Shown here: positions 17,340 through 25,191 of the stretch, piece by piece
How positions within the stretch are numbered: position 1 is the first letter of the stretch
Layout of the letters: each line of letters starts with the position of its first letter
NCBI GenBank assembly: GCA_023415035.1
Contig: JAEZLX010000045.1
Coordinates: 1 to 30,257, forward strand
Length of the DNA stretch: 30,257 nucleotides
Direction of reading: 5' to 3'
From: Pseudomonadota bacterium
Lineage (GTDB): Bacteria > Pseudomonadota > Gammaproteobacteria > Burkholderiales > Burkholderiaceae_C
Program-made: the position numbers and the translations under genes
Notes under the pieces: generated by a model
The model's database searches: none
What the model saw: the letters and a program-made list of their open reading frames with translations, nothing else
What the model was told of the DNA's origin: nothing

Positions 17340-18621
17340 CGGGACTCCTGTCGCGTGCGCTGCGGGGGGATGCGGGTGGCGCCTCACTGTAGCGGCCAGC
17401 GTCCAGCGGGTCTGTCCCCGGCTTGACGAGCTTGCCCACCCGAACGCCCAGGAGTCGCAGGCGCCGTGTCAGGTCCACGCGCTTCAGACAGTGCCCCGCA
17501 TGGCGGCGGATGGCGGCGGGGTCGTCGACGGCGGTGTCGATCGTCGTGTCGCGGGTGACCTTCTCGAAGTTGTCGTAGGTGATCTTGATGCCGATGGTCC
17601 GGCCCCGGTAGCCTTTGCGCCGCAGATCGCCGGCCACCTGCTCGCACAGCCGCGTGAAGATGGCGCCCAGTTCGGCGCGGTCGTGCACCGCGTGCAGGTC
17701 GCGGTCGAACGTGGTCTCGCGGCTCATGCTGACGGGCTCGCTTTCGGTAACCACCGGTCGGTCGTCCCGTCCCCAGGCGGCGGCGTGCAGCCAGGCGCCG
17801 TAACTTTTGCCGAAATGTTCAACCAGCCAGGCCTTGTCGCGCGCAGCCAGCTCGCCGATGGTGCGGATGCCATGCCCTTGCAGCCTGGCATCCGCCTTGG
17901 GGCCGATGCCGTTGATCTTGCGGCAGGGCAGGGGCCAGATCAGGGTCTGCAGGTCCTTGGGCATCACGATGCTGATGCCGTTGGGCTTGTTGAACTCGCT
18001 GGCCATCTTGGCCAGCAGCTTGTTCGGCGCCACGCCGATGGAGCAGGTCAGGCCCGTGGCCTGGAAGATGCTTTTCTGGATCAGACGCGCGAGCACGCGC
18101 CCGCCCTCGCGCTGGCCTCCGGGCACATCGGTGAAATCGATGTACACCTCGTCCACGCCGCGATCCTCCATGACCGGCGCGATATCGGTGATGGTGCGCT
18201 TGAACAGGCGCGAGATGCGCCGCACCTCCTCGAAATCCACTGGAAGCAGGATGGCGTGCGGGCAGAGTTTTGCCGCCTTCATCAGCCCCATGGCCGATCC
18301 GACGCCGAACTGGCGCGCGGCGTAGGTGGCCGTGGTGGCCACGCCCCGGCCAACGTAGTCCTTGAGTAGCGGAAAGAACTCCACCGGAATGCGGTCTAGC
18401 GTGTCGGGGCCCCAGGTTCGCTCCGGGTAGGCGGCGCGCAGCCGTTGGAGCAGGTCGGCCTCGTTGCGGCGCGAGCCGCCGATCACCAGCGGCAGGCCCT
18501 TGAGCTGCGGGTAGCGCAGCAGCTCGACGGACGCGTAGAAGGCATCCATGTCGAGGTGGGCGATGCGGCGCTGGTGCGCGGGTGGCTGCGGTGAGGCGGC
18601 GGATGTCACAATGCGAAGCAT
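17302..18621 (-). CDS. dinB: DNA polymerase IV (Y family), lineage-type long form
   Basis: A 439-residue translesion polymerase. Seen: metal-binding LDMDAFYASVE (Asp24, Asp26), RGVDEVYIDFTD with the second Asp-Glu pair, CSIGVAPNKLLAKMASEFNKPNG, the HhH motif INGIGPKADARLQGHGIRTIGEL, and a little-finger domain. Between VIGGSRRNE (about 49) and RGVATTATYAARQFGV there are some 35 extra residues compared with E. coli DinB; from memory such insertions are usual in Comamonadaceae. The C-terminus ends TDLLFPELG, which looks like a sliding-clamp-binding peptide. ATG 18621 was preferred over 18681, which adds a non-family Arg/Ser-rich leader. The last 38 bases overlap the crotonase gene. Confidence 0.92.
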   Translation of the reverse strand: MLRIVTSAASPQPPAHQRRIAHLDMDAFYASVELLRYPQLKGLPLVIGGSRRNEADLLQRLRAAYPERTWGPDTLDRIPVEFFPLLKDYVGRGVATTATYAARQFGVGSAMGLMKAAKLCPHAILLPVDFEEVRRISRLFKRTITDIAPVMEDRGVDEVYIDFTDVPGGQREGGRVLARLIQKSIFQATGLTCSIGVAPNKLLAKMASEFNKPNGISIVMPKDLQTLIWPLPCRKINGIGPKADARLQGHGIRTIGELAARDKAWLVEHFGKSYGAWLHAAAWGRDDRPVVTESEPVSMSRETTFDRDLHAVHDRAELGAIFTRLCEQVAGDLRRKGYRGRTIGIKITYDNFEKVTRDTTIDTAVDDPAAIRRHAGHCLKRVDLTRRLRLLGVRVGKLVKPGTDPLDAGRYSEAPPASPRSARDRSPDDHTDLLFPELG

Positions 18622-18723
18622 AGCGCCGTCCCGCCTCGCGGCTGAGGTGTGCCGGGAGGAGGTGGCAGGCCTGCCGCGCATGGGGCGCCGGCGGGCTGGT
18701 GCGCATGCAAGGGGGAAAGCATC

Positions 18724-19440
18724 ATGTCGGGTATGTCGCGATTACTGGTGGCGCTCATCGTGGGGGCAGGCATTGCCTGCGCAGGTTTCTTCGTCGGCTC
18801 GGGGCTGGAGCGCTTCCGCATGGCCGACCGCAGCATCGCGGTCAAGGGCCTGGCCGAAAAGGATGTCGAGGCCGACTTCGCGGTCTGGAGCCTGAATTTC
18901 CGTCGCGCCGACAACGAGTTCGCCGTCGTCCAGCAGACGCTGGCGGCCGACCGGGAGCGGGTGCTGGCCTTCCTGAAGGCGCAGGGCTTCGAGGACGACG
19001 AGGTGGAGGCGCGGCCGCTGGCGGTGCAGGATTTGCTGGCCCGCGACTACGCCCAGAGCAACACGCCGCTGCGCTTCAATGGCAGCGGTCAGGTGCTGGT
19101 GCGCACCACGCGTGTGGACCAGGTGGCCAAGGCTGCACTGGCTATCGATCCGTTGATTCAGGCCGGGGTCCAGTTCAGCGACGACGGCAATGACGGCCCG
19201 CGTTACCTGCTGCGCGGCTTCAATGACATCAAGGCCCCCCTGCTGGCCGAGGCCACGCGCAACGCACGCGAGCAGGCCGAGAAGTTTGCGGCCGAGGCGG
19301 GCGCGAAGCTCGGAGAGCTCAAGAGCGCCAACCAGGGCGTCATCAGCATCACGGGCGACGACGGCAACGACTACGACGACGGACGATCGCGCACCAAGCG
19401 ACTTCGCGTGGTCAGCTCCTTCGTCTATGGCCTGCGCTGA
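18724..19440 (+). CDS. SIMPL-domain (DUF541) periplasmic/membrane-anchored protein
   Basis: A 238-residue protein with an N-terminal hydrophobic segment (about 6-27) that acts as signal anchor. It is followed by a SIMPL/DUF541 domain: SIAVKGLAEKDVEADFAVW, a Gln/Arg-rich helix, a central beta region and the C-terminal NAREQAEKFAAEAGAKLGEL helix with final VVSSFVYGLR strand. E. coli YggE is the best-known relative and is linked to oxidative stress; the molecular function is unclear. AGGGGGAAAG is a fair Shine-Dalgarno. It is divergent from dinB, with 102 bases between the starts. Confidence 0.88.
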   Translation: MSGMSRLLVALIVGAGIACAGFFVGSGLERFRMADRSIAVKGLAEKDVEADFAVWSLNFRRADNEFAVVQQTLAADRERVLAFLKAQGFEDDEVEARPLAVQDLLARDYAQSNTPLRFNGSGQVLVRTTRVDQVAKAALAIDPLIQAGVQFSDDGNDGPRYLLRGFNDIKAPLLAEATRNAREQAEKFAAEAGAKLGELKSANQGVISITGDDGNDYDDGRSRTKRLRVVSSFVYGLR

Positions 19441-19454
19441 TCTGTCATCGCCGC

Positions 19455-19973
19455 TCAGATGGACTTGAGCACCAGCCAGCCCTTGAACAGCCAGGGCAGG
19501 CTGGGGCCGCTTCCCTGGGGTACGCCGCCCTTGTTTTCGGCGCTCACGCCCAGCTCTGTGGCACCGGCCAGGGCCGCTTCATCCACCGGCATCTGCAGGG
19601 TCTTGTACTTGCTTTCGATCACGCCGAGCGAGCGCGGTGGCGAGTCACCGGCGATGGCCCAGACCTGCATGCTGTCCTCGCGCCCCTCTTTCACGTCGTT
19701 CAGGCGCTGGATCGTGAGCGCACGCTCCTGCGGGTTGAAGGTGGCGAGCATCGCAGGCCTGCCTTCGTTGTCGAGCAGTACCGACACCTGACGAATTTGC
19801 GGCACCTGAGCCAAGCGCCCTTGCAGATGCTCGATCTGCGCTTGCAGCTGGGTGGTCATGCTGCTGGCTGCGGCCCATGCGAGCAGCAGGGCCAGCAAAA
19901 GAACGATGGCGAGCACGCGCCACCAGGGACTGACGTGGCGTGACCGGGGCGGCGAAGGGGATGCGGTATTCAT
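19455..19973 (-). CDS. Orphan RskA-type anti-sigma-factor C-terminal domain with one TM segment
   Basis: A 172-residue protein. After 16 polar N-terminal residues comes a membrane segment (about 17-38, WWRVLAIVLLLALLLAWAA), then a coiled stretch. The rest is a periplasmic domain like the C-terminal domain of anti-sigma-K (RskA): LLDNEGRPAMLATFNP, MQVWAIAGDSPPRSLGVI, LGVSAENKGGVPQGSGP. Complete RskA proteins have a cytosolic sigma-binding domain of about 80 residues before the membrane segment; here it is missing, and no ECF sigma gene adjoins. It may therefore be a remnant or may sense something without binding sigma. It is convergent with the SIMPL gene (14-base gap). ATG 19973 was chosen because it directly precedes the TM-bearing region. 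Confidence 0.8.
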   Translation of the reverse strand: MNTASPSPPRSRHVSPWWRVLAIVLLLALLLAWAAASSMTTQLQAQIEHLQGRLAQVPQIRQVSVLLDNEGRPAMLATFNPQERALTIQRLNDVKEGREDSMQVWAIAGDSPPRSLGVIESKYKTLQMPVDEAALAGATELGVSAENKGGVPQGSGPSLPWLFKGWLVLKSI

Positions 19974-20133
19974 GGCGTTGCCGGCAATTCGGCATGAGCT
20001 GTGCATGCCTGAAGTATGCCGTTGCGTGGGCGCATCGCCGGGGTGAAACATTCCGTCACATATCGTTGGTTGCGCATACACTCAGCTGGCTGCCTTCTCA
20101 ACCTCCCGATCCGCCTGTCGTTTATTCACACAC

Positions 20134-21396
20134 ATGTCCAACGCCGAAATCGTGATCTGGTCCGCCATGGCTGGCGTTCTGGTGGCGCTGGATGTGGTCA
20201 TGCTGGCCGACGCTCTGCGCCAGTTTCACCGGCTCAAGTGGAGGTTGTGGCTGGTCATGACAATGATGGCTACGGCCTGCATCGTGATGAGCGGGCTGCC
20301 CGAATGGTTGCATCCGCCGCTGTCGGGACAGGCCATCATGGCGTTGAAAGTGGTGCTGGGCCCCTTGACGGCGTCAATGGCCCTGGCCTATCTGGGACAG
20401 TGGTCTGGTCTGAGGGCGGACGACCGGCTGGTGCGTCTTCTTATGGGGCCCGGTTCCCTGTCTGTGGGAGTGGCCGGAATGGTGCTGCTGGCGTGGTACA
20501 TCGGCGGTGGCGAAGGAATGCTGATACTGGCCTGGACGGCGCTGGCCAACTATTTGGCTGTGCTGATGGGCGCACTGGTGGCAGCGCGCAGCGCCACGCT
20601 GGGTGATCCGCTGGCCCGCTGGATGGTGGTGGCGTGCCTGTGCCTGGCCCAGATGACGGCCGGTCTCTATGGTAAGGGGCTAGGCGTCGATATGGGGCTG
20701 CCCTACTGGTGCCTCACGGTGGTGGCCACTGCCAGCTACTTCATCCTGGTCGTGGTGCTGATTGGCCGGCGACAGCGTGCGCTTGCCCACCTGCGGCAAC
20801 AGGCACGCGGCGAAATGCCTCTGGTTGACCAAGCCGCCCTGCCGCGTGGCGCCATGCTGGTGGGCAAGGTGGACGACGCCCTGTGGCGCAGCGCGCGCAT
20901 GGGGCGCACGTGCGTGGTGTGCGCGATCGTTGTTACCAACCTTTATTCGCACGACGATGTCGCCGCGCAGGAGGCCGAGAGCGAAATCCTGTTGACGCTG
21001 GCGGCCCGCTTGCGCCAGCAGGTGGGTTTCCGCAACGTGGTGGGGCTGATCCACCAGGGCTGTTTCGTCCTGGCTGTCTCGGCTGTCCAGGATCCGCTGC
21101 ATCATCGCGTGGTCGGAAGCCGCCTGCTCAAGAGCCTTGGCATGGCTGTCACGGTCAGCCCCGATCCGCTGGCTCCGCCGTTCCAGCCCGACGTGGCCAT
21201 CGGCGTCGTGCACGTGCCTTCTAGCGGCGTGAATGCGAATGCCATCGGCATCGTGAACCTGGCCGAGCAGCTGGCGCTGGAGGCCAGCAGGCTGCCCGAA
21301 CGTACCCGGCAGGCCATCTGGAGCAGTGTGGACAGGCCACAGCCTTCGGCGGTCCTCTCCTCCGCCGTCACCCGGCCCGCGCCGCTGGCGTCCTGA
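20134..21396 (+). CDS. 7TM membrane protein with degenerate GGDEF-like domain
   Basis: A 420-residue protein. Residues 1 to about 215 hold roughly seven hydrophobic helices (starting IVIWSAMAGVLVALDVVMLA and ending ASYFILVVVLIG). From about 240 onward comes an alpha/beta domain. There CAIVVTNLYSHDDVAAQEAESEILLTLAARLRQQVGFRNVVGLIHQGCFVLAV follows the pattern of a diguanylate cyclase, but IHQGCF stands where GGDEF is expected and the Mg-binding Asp/Asn residues are lacking. It is therefore unlikely to make c-di-GMP; it may bind a nucleotide or a partner. The N-terminal helices could sense a membrane or periplasmic signal. The next gene, also a modified signalling domain, follows after 141 bases. 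The GGDEF relation is by pattern only. Confidence 0.7.
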   Translation: MSNAEIVIWSAMAGVLVALDVVMLADALRQFHRLKWRLWLVMTMMATACIVMSGLPEWLHPPLSGQAIMALKVVLGPLTASMALAYLGQWSGLRADDRLVRLLMGPGSLSVGVAGMVLLAWYIGGGEGMLILAWTALANYLAVLMGALVAARSATLGDPLARWMVVACLCLAQMTAGLYGKGLGVDMGLPYWCLTVVATASYFILVVVLIGRRQRALAHLRQQARGEMPLVDQAALPRGAMLVGKVDDALWRSARMGRTCVVCAIVVTNLYSHDDVAAQEAESEILLTLAARLRQQVGFRNVVGLIHQGCFVLAVSAVQDPLHHRVVGSRLLKSLGMAVTVSPDPLAPPFQPDVAIGVVHVPSSGVNANAIGIVNLAEQLALEASRLPERTRQAIWSSVDRPQPSAVLSSAVTRPAPLAS

Positions 21397-21429
21397 GGCG
21401 TCCGCCCGGGCAGCCTGTTTACGACCTTT

Positions 21430-21435
21430 TACAAT
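21430..21435 (+). promoter_or_regulatory. Putative -10 element for the BLUF-like gene
   Basis: TACAAT (5/6 to TATAAT) lies in an A/T-rich spot, TTTACGACCTTTTACAATAC. It would start transcription near 21442 and give a leader of about 95 bases to the ATG at 21538. It argues against the in-frame TTG at 21442 as the translation start. Confidence 0.45.
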
Positions 21436-21537
21436 ACGGGCTTGGCACGTCATGGTGTCCGGGGCCTGAGATTGAGCAACGAGCAACAAGAACCACAACC
21501 GAGCACAGAGTGGCCCGAAAGTGATGGCCGGTGGCCA

Positions 21538-22494
21538 ATGCGGCAGGTGGACCGGCTCATCTACGCGAGCGTGAGCCAGGTCGAAGGGTCCGTGCTTGAC
21601 GAAATGCGCCGCATCCGCGATCACGCGGTCCGCAACAACGAACCCCATGGCCTGCGTGTGGCGTTGCTGCACATGGGAGGCCACTTCGTCGAATGGATCG
21701 AGGGGCCGGCACAGGCCATCGACGACCTCATGGGGCGCGTGACGCGCGACTGGCGGCACCGCAGCGTGAAGGTGATCCACCGCAGCACCGGCCAGTCCCG
21801 GCTCAAGCGGCCATGGATCGGGGCCATCGTGCAGGCCACGGAGGGTTCTGGCGATTTCGATGCGAGGCTGAACGCCCTGCAAAGGCGTCACGAGGCTGGC
21901 GATGCGATCGAACCGGCCCGCGTCTGGCTCAACCTGTGCTCTCCGCCCGCATTCGACATGCCCAGCGCGGGAGAAGACTTCACGCGGGTGATGATGCTGT
22001 CATCCCACCGCACCGACGCCTTCGACCTGCTGCAGTGGCTGGCCGAAGCCTATGGGCGCCGGCTGGTGCGCAGGCGTTTTGCTGCCAGCGCCGAGGACGT
22101 ACCCGATGTGGGCAGTGACTACCTGGACTTGCCAGGGTTGGGCCACAGCGGCACGCGGTTGATCGCCCACGCGCGCCGTGGTCTGGCGATGGGCGTGGCT
22201 CATGCTTTCATTCCCGATCATGAGGCGGTGGCGCTGCTGCTGGACGAGGACGCCGAAGCCAATGTCCGTCTGGTGGACAAGCTGCTGGGCGTGTGCAGCG
22301 AAGTGAAGCATGAACCCGTCATCATCGGCATCGGCAGCCGTGCCGCCGTCTCCGACGGATTGCAGCGCCGTGTGCAGGCAGAAGGCCTCAGCTGGGTTGA
22401 CCTGACCTGCGATTGGCAGCGCCCGCGTCCGTCCGATGTCTGGGCGCTGCTGGAGCCGGTGCTCGACCGGCTGGGCCGTCAGGCTGTCGGGTAG
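21538..22494 (+). CDS. BLUF-like domain protein with altered flavin-site Gln and unknown C-terminal domain
   Basis: A 318-residue protein. Residues 5-98 follow the BLUF fold: RLIYASVS (Tyr9), NN at 33-34, GGHFVEWIEGP, DWRHRSVKVI and the tail RLKRPWIGAI. Aligned by eye to AppA, Tyr21 is Tyr9 and Asn45 is Asn34. The photochemically essential Gln63 (GxFxQxLEG) is Glu52. A BLUF domain without this Gln is not expected to show the normal light cycle, so flavin binding without photoactivation, or another ligand, is possible. Residues about 110-318 form an alpha/beta domain I do not recognise; its end (PVIIGIGSRAAV...) faintly recalls small-GTPase folds without a P-loop. ATG 21538 was chosen because the upstream in-frame stretch has A/T-rich third positions unlike the gene. 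The 3' end overlaps the oxidase gene by 16 bases. Confidence 0.72.
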   Translation: MRQVDRLIYASVSQVEGSVLDEMRRIRDHAVRNNEPHGLRVALLHMGGHFVEWIEGPAQAIDDLMGRVTRDWRHRSVKVIHRSTGQSRLKRPWIGAIVQATEGSGDFDARLNALQRRHEAGDAIEPARVWLNLCSPPAFDMPSAGEDFTRVMMLSSHRTDAFDLLQWLAEAYGRRLVRRRFAASAEDVPDVGSDYLDLPGLGHSGTRLIAHARRGLAMGVAHAFIPDHEAVALLLDEDAEANVRLVDKLLGVCSEVKHEPVIIGIGSRAAVSDGLQRRVQAEGLSWVDLTCDWQRPRPSDVWALLEPVLDRLGRQAVG

Positions 22495-23633
22495 GTGCCC
22501 GGCAGCAGGATCGAGCGGTCCACGTTCTGGATGTTGGTGTGGCCGCAGAAGGCCATGGTCACGTCCAGTTCCTTGTGGATGATCTCCAGTGCCTTGGTCA
22601 CGCCGGCCTCGCCCATCGCGGCCAGGCCATAGACCATCGACCGCCCGATCAGGGTGCCACGGGCGCCCAGGGCCCAGGCCTTGAGCACGTCCTGGCCGCT
22701 GCGGATGCCGCCGTCCATCCACACCTCCAGCTTGTCGCCGACGGCATCGACGATGGGTGGCAGTGCCGAGATGCTGCTGGGAGCGCCGTCGAGCTGGCGG
22801 CCACCGTGGTTGCTCACCACGATGGCGTCCGCGCCGACCTCGGCGGACAGGCGCGCGTCCTCCTCGACCATGATGCCCTTGAGCACCAGTTTGCCGCCCC
22901 ACTGGCGCTTGACCCATTCGATGTCGCTCCAGGACAGGCGCGGGTCGAACTGCTCGTTTGTCCAGGCCGCCAGCGAGCTCATGTCGCTCACGCCCTTGAC
23001 GTGCCCGACCAGGTTGCCGAAGGTACGACGCCTGGTGCCGGCCATGCCCAGGCACCACCTCGGCTTGGTCATGAGGTTGAGGATGTTGCGCAGTGTCGGC
23101 TTCGGCGGCGCGGTCAGGCCGTTCTTCAGGTCCTTGTGACGTTGGCCGATGACCTGCAGATCCAGCGTGAGCACGAGCGCGCTGCAGCCGGCGTCCTTGC
23201 AGCGGCCGATCATGCGTGCCATCGATTCGCGGTCGCGCATCATGTACAGCTGGAACCAGAACGGCGCCTTGGTGTTGGCGGCAATGTCCTCGATCGAGCA
23301 GATGCTCATGGTCGAGAGCGTGAAGGGGATGCCGAACTTCTCTGCCGCGCGCGCGGCCAGGATCTCGCCATCGGCGTGCTGCATGCCGGTCAGGCCCACC
23401 GGCGCGATGGCCACAGGCATCTTCGCCGCCTGGCCGACCATGGTGGTGGCCGTCGTGCGGCCCTCCATGTTCACCGCCACGCGCTGGCGCAGCTTGATCT
23501 TCTGGAAGTCCTCTTCATTGGAGCGGTACGTGCCCTCCGTCCATGATCCCGAATCGGCATAGTCGTAGAACATGCGCGGCACGCGTTTCTTGGCGAGTAC
23601 CCGCAGGTCTTCGATGTTGGTGATCACAGGCAT
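22479..23633 (-). CDS. FMN-dependent alpha-hydroxyacid oxidase/dehydrogenase (LldD-like)
   Basis: A 384-residue enzyme of the L-lactate dehydrogenase/glycolate oxidase family that oxidises an L-2-hydroxyacid to the 2-keto acid. Seen: FYDYADSGS (23-30), APVGLTGM, FQLYMMRDR, LTLDLQVIGQR, Lys252 in LKGI, the catalytic His276 and Arg279 in SNHGGRQLDG, and the FMN-phosphate binding DGGIRSGQDVLKA...IGR. Length is close to LldD (396). ATG 23633 has GGAG 8 bases upstream. L-lactate is the default substrate, but mandelate or other hydroxyacids are possible; no lactate permease or LldR adjoins. Confidence 0.9.
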   Translation of the reverse strand: MPVITNIEDLRVLAKKRVPRMFYDYADSGSWTEGTYRSNEEDFQKIKLRQRVAVNMEGRTTATTMVGQAAKMPVAIAPVGLTGMQHADGEILAARAAEKFGIPFTLSTMSICSIEDIAANTKAPFWFQLYMMRDRESMARMIGRCKDAGCSALVLTLDLQVIGQRHKDLKNGLTAPPKPTLRNILNLMTKPRWCLGMAGTRRRTFGNLVGHVKGVSDMSSLAAWTNEQFDPRLSWSDIEWVKRQWGGKLVLKGIMVEEDARLSAEVGADAIVVSNHGGRQLDGAPSSISALPPIVDAVGDKLEVWMDGGIRSGQDVLKAWALGARGTLIGRSMVYGLAAMGEAGVTKALEIIHKELDVTMAFCGHTNIQNVDRSILLPGTYPTA

Positions 23634-23747
23634 GGGCAAACTCCGCTGAATCGACAGAACATCCCGTCGATGTTAGCGGAGCTGCCCTGCCAGCGGCTTG
23701 AAAGCCGGGGCCGGTTGCTTGAAATTTTTGCAGGTGTTGTGGCTGCG

Positions 23748-23909
23748 TCAGCGCTTGAGCAGGCCGATGAGGAAGGACACCAGGGCCATCACGAGGAAGA
23801 CCACGAACAGGATCTTGGCGATGCCGGCGGCACCGGCGGCGATGCCACCAAAGCCCAGCAGGGCGGCAATGAGGGCGATCACGAAAAACACGACGGCGTA
23901 GTGCAGCAT
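23748..23909 (-). CDS. Small DUF1328 (YtjA-like) membrane protein
   Basis: A 53-residue protein read from ATG 23909 to TGA 23748. It has two hydrophobic helices (about 4-20 and 31-50) joined by a Gly/Ala-rich turn: LHYAVVFFVIALIAALLGF, GGIAAGAAGIAK, ILFVVFLVMALVSFLIGLL, ending KR. This is the full-length pattern of the DUF1328/YtjA family, whose function is unknown and which is often induced in stress or stationary phase. AAGGAG lies 11 bases upstream of the ATG. It stands alone between the oxidase gene and the kinase pseudogene. Confidence 0.9.
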   Translation of the reverse strand: MLHYAVVFFVIALIAALLGFGGIAAGAAGIAKILFVVFLVMALVSFLIGLLKR

Positions 23910-24017
23910 TTGGGGTCTCCTTCACATGGGGCGGACGGGTTCCGCCGGGGCTGGCACGATCGCGGGACCGGATGCCCCTGCGATGAGCCCAGTGTAGGAA
24001 CGGGCCACGACCGCGGA

Positions 24018-24058
24018 TGTCGGCCGGATGCGCCCGCTGGCGTAGGACGCGGCCGACA
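24018..24058. repeat. Inverted repeat (9-bp arms) downstream of the kinase pseudogene
   Basis: TGTCGGCCG (24018-24026) and CGGCCGACA (24050-24058) are perfect inverted copies separated by 23 bases, just past the pseudogene stop. It could form a hairpin in the transcript, but it has a long loop and no U-tract, so a terminator role is weak. The rest of 23910-24064 holds only the DUF1328 leader. Confidence 0.35.
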
Positions 24059-24064
24059 GCCTGT

Positions 24065-25138
24065 TCAGACAGGCGCCGTGATGGTGGCCGAGCGCTCTGC
24101 GTCGGTGAGCGGCTCCAGCCAGCCGAACTGCTGCTCGAGCACGGCCAGCGTGGCCTCGGACGCGTCGTTGCCGTGTGCCTGCCGTGCCAGGATGCGGCGC
24201 CGCAGTTCGTCAGGTGGCGCCTCGCAGGCAAGGATGCGGAACCGGGCGCCCAGTTCGTTGGCCAGCCCTGCGAAGGCATCGCGCTCGTGCCGGCGCAGGA
24301 AGGCCGCATCGACGATGACCGACCAGCCATCCTGAAGCAACTCGCGGCTTCGTGTGAGCAGCGTGGCATAGGTGTCGCCATGGGCGCGCGCCGTGTACAG
24401 ACCGCTGTTCAGGCCGGAGCCGCTTGAGTCCAGCGCCTGTAGGCCGTGCAGTCGCTTGCGTTCCACGTCCGAACGCAGGCGGATGGCATGGCCCGAGGCT
24501 TCCTGCTGCAGCCAGCGCGTGGAGGCTCAGGTCTTGCCGCTGCCGGACAGCCAGTGAAGCGTCTCCGCCGTCGCGCCATTCACGACCTGTTCGCGCAGTG
24601 TGCTGAAGTTTTCACGCGCCCAGGCCAACACACCTTCGGGGCTTCCCCATGAGCTGCCAGTGTCGGCCACGGCGGTGCGGGCCTGAAAGCCCGCCACGTG
24701 CCTGGCCGAGGTTTCCACATCTTCCATGCCGAGCGCGTGCTTCGCGCACAGGTGGTCCAGACGACAGGCCTCGTCGAAGCGGCGCATCTGCACCGCGTAT
24801 TCGACGATGCCGGGCTGATCCAGGTCGTTCAGCTTGCCCCAGACCGGATGATCGACGGGGCCCAGCACGGGCCTCACGCCCTGGTACAGCGCGGGGGAGT
24901 GTTGCGGCGCAAAACGCCGGTTCACGCCGATCTCGGACTCGCAGGCGACACGGCGCTTCGCCAGCGTGCCGAAGTCCATGAATGGCAGGCGTACGGGCTG
25001 CTTGATCTTCCAGGCATGGGTGTCACCCAGCAGCACCCAGGCGCCGCGGGTCTCTGTCAGCTGAATGCGGGTGCCCGGTTCCGCGCAGCGGTGCGGATCA
25101 AGCAGGGCTGCTATCAGCGGCGGGACATCTTGCGGCAT
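24065..25138 (-). pseudogene. APH-like / P-loop kinase fusion, decayed by internal deletion and a stop codon
   Basis: The intact family (COG2187/COG0645-type) has an aminoglycoside-phosphotransferase-like domain of about 330 residues followed by a P-loop kinase. Here the N-terminal part from ATG 25138 is normal (GDTHAWKIKQPVRLPFMDF...ESEIGVNRRFAP...VEYAVQMRRFD). After LAWARENFSTLREQVVNGATAETLHW it jumps straight to the P-loop LSGSGKT, so the APH catalytic HGDLH...DGIEFN region is missing (roughly 150 or more residues). Directly after GSGKT comes TGA (24527-24529). The same frame then continues with a normal kinase part (RLRSDVERKRLHGLQALD, VIVDAAFLRRHERDAFAGLA, RRILARQAHGNDASEA). Two independent lesions make this a pseudogene; a sequencing error could explain only the stop. 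Confidence 0.85.
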
Positions 25139-25191
25139 GCGGACACTGTATCGTTTCGGGCAGAGCAACCACAACGACGGAGACATCGGCC

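Noticed and set aside
17302..18621. The roughly 35-residue insertion in DinB considered as a novel domain
   Set aside because: From memory, beta-proteobacterial Pol IV proteins commonly have an insertion at this position, so it is probably lineage-typical.
25174..25191. A 14-base leader, ACGGAGACATCGGC, shared by the BVMO gene and the acyl-CoA ligase gene
   Set aside because: It consists mainly of a common Shine-Dalgarno context (GGAGACA) seen in several genes here; coincidence is more likely than a shared regulatory element.
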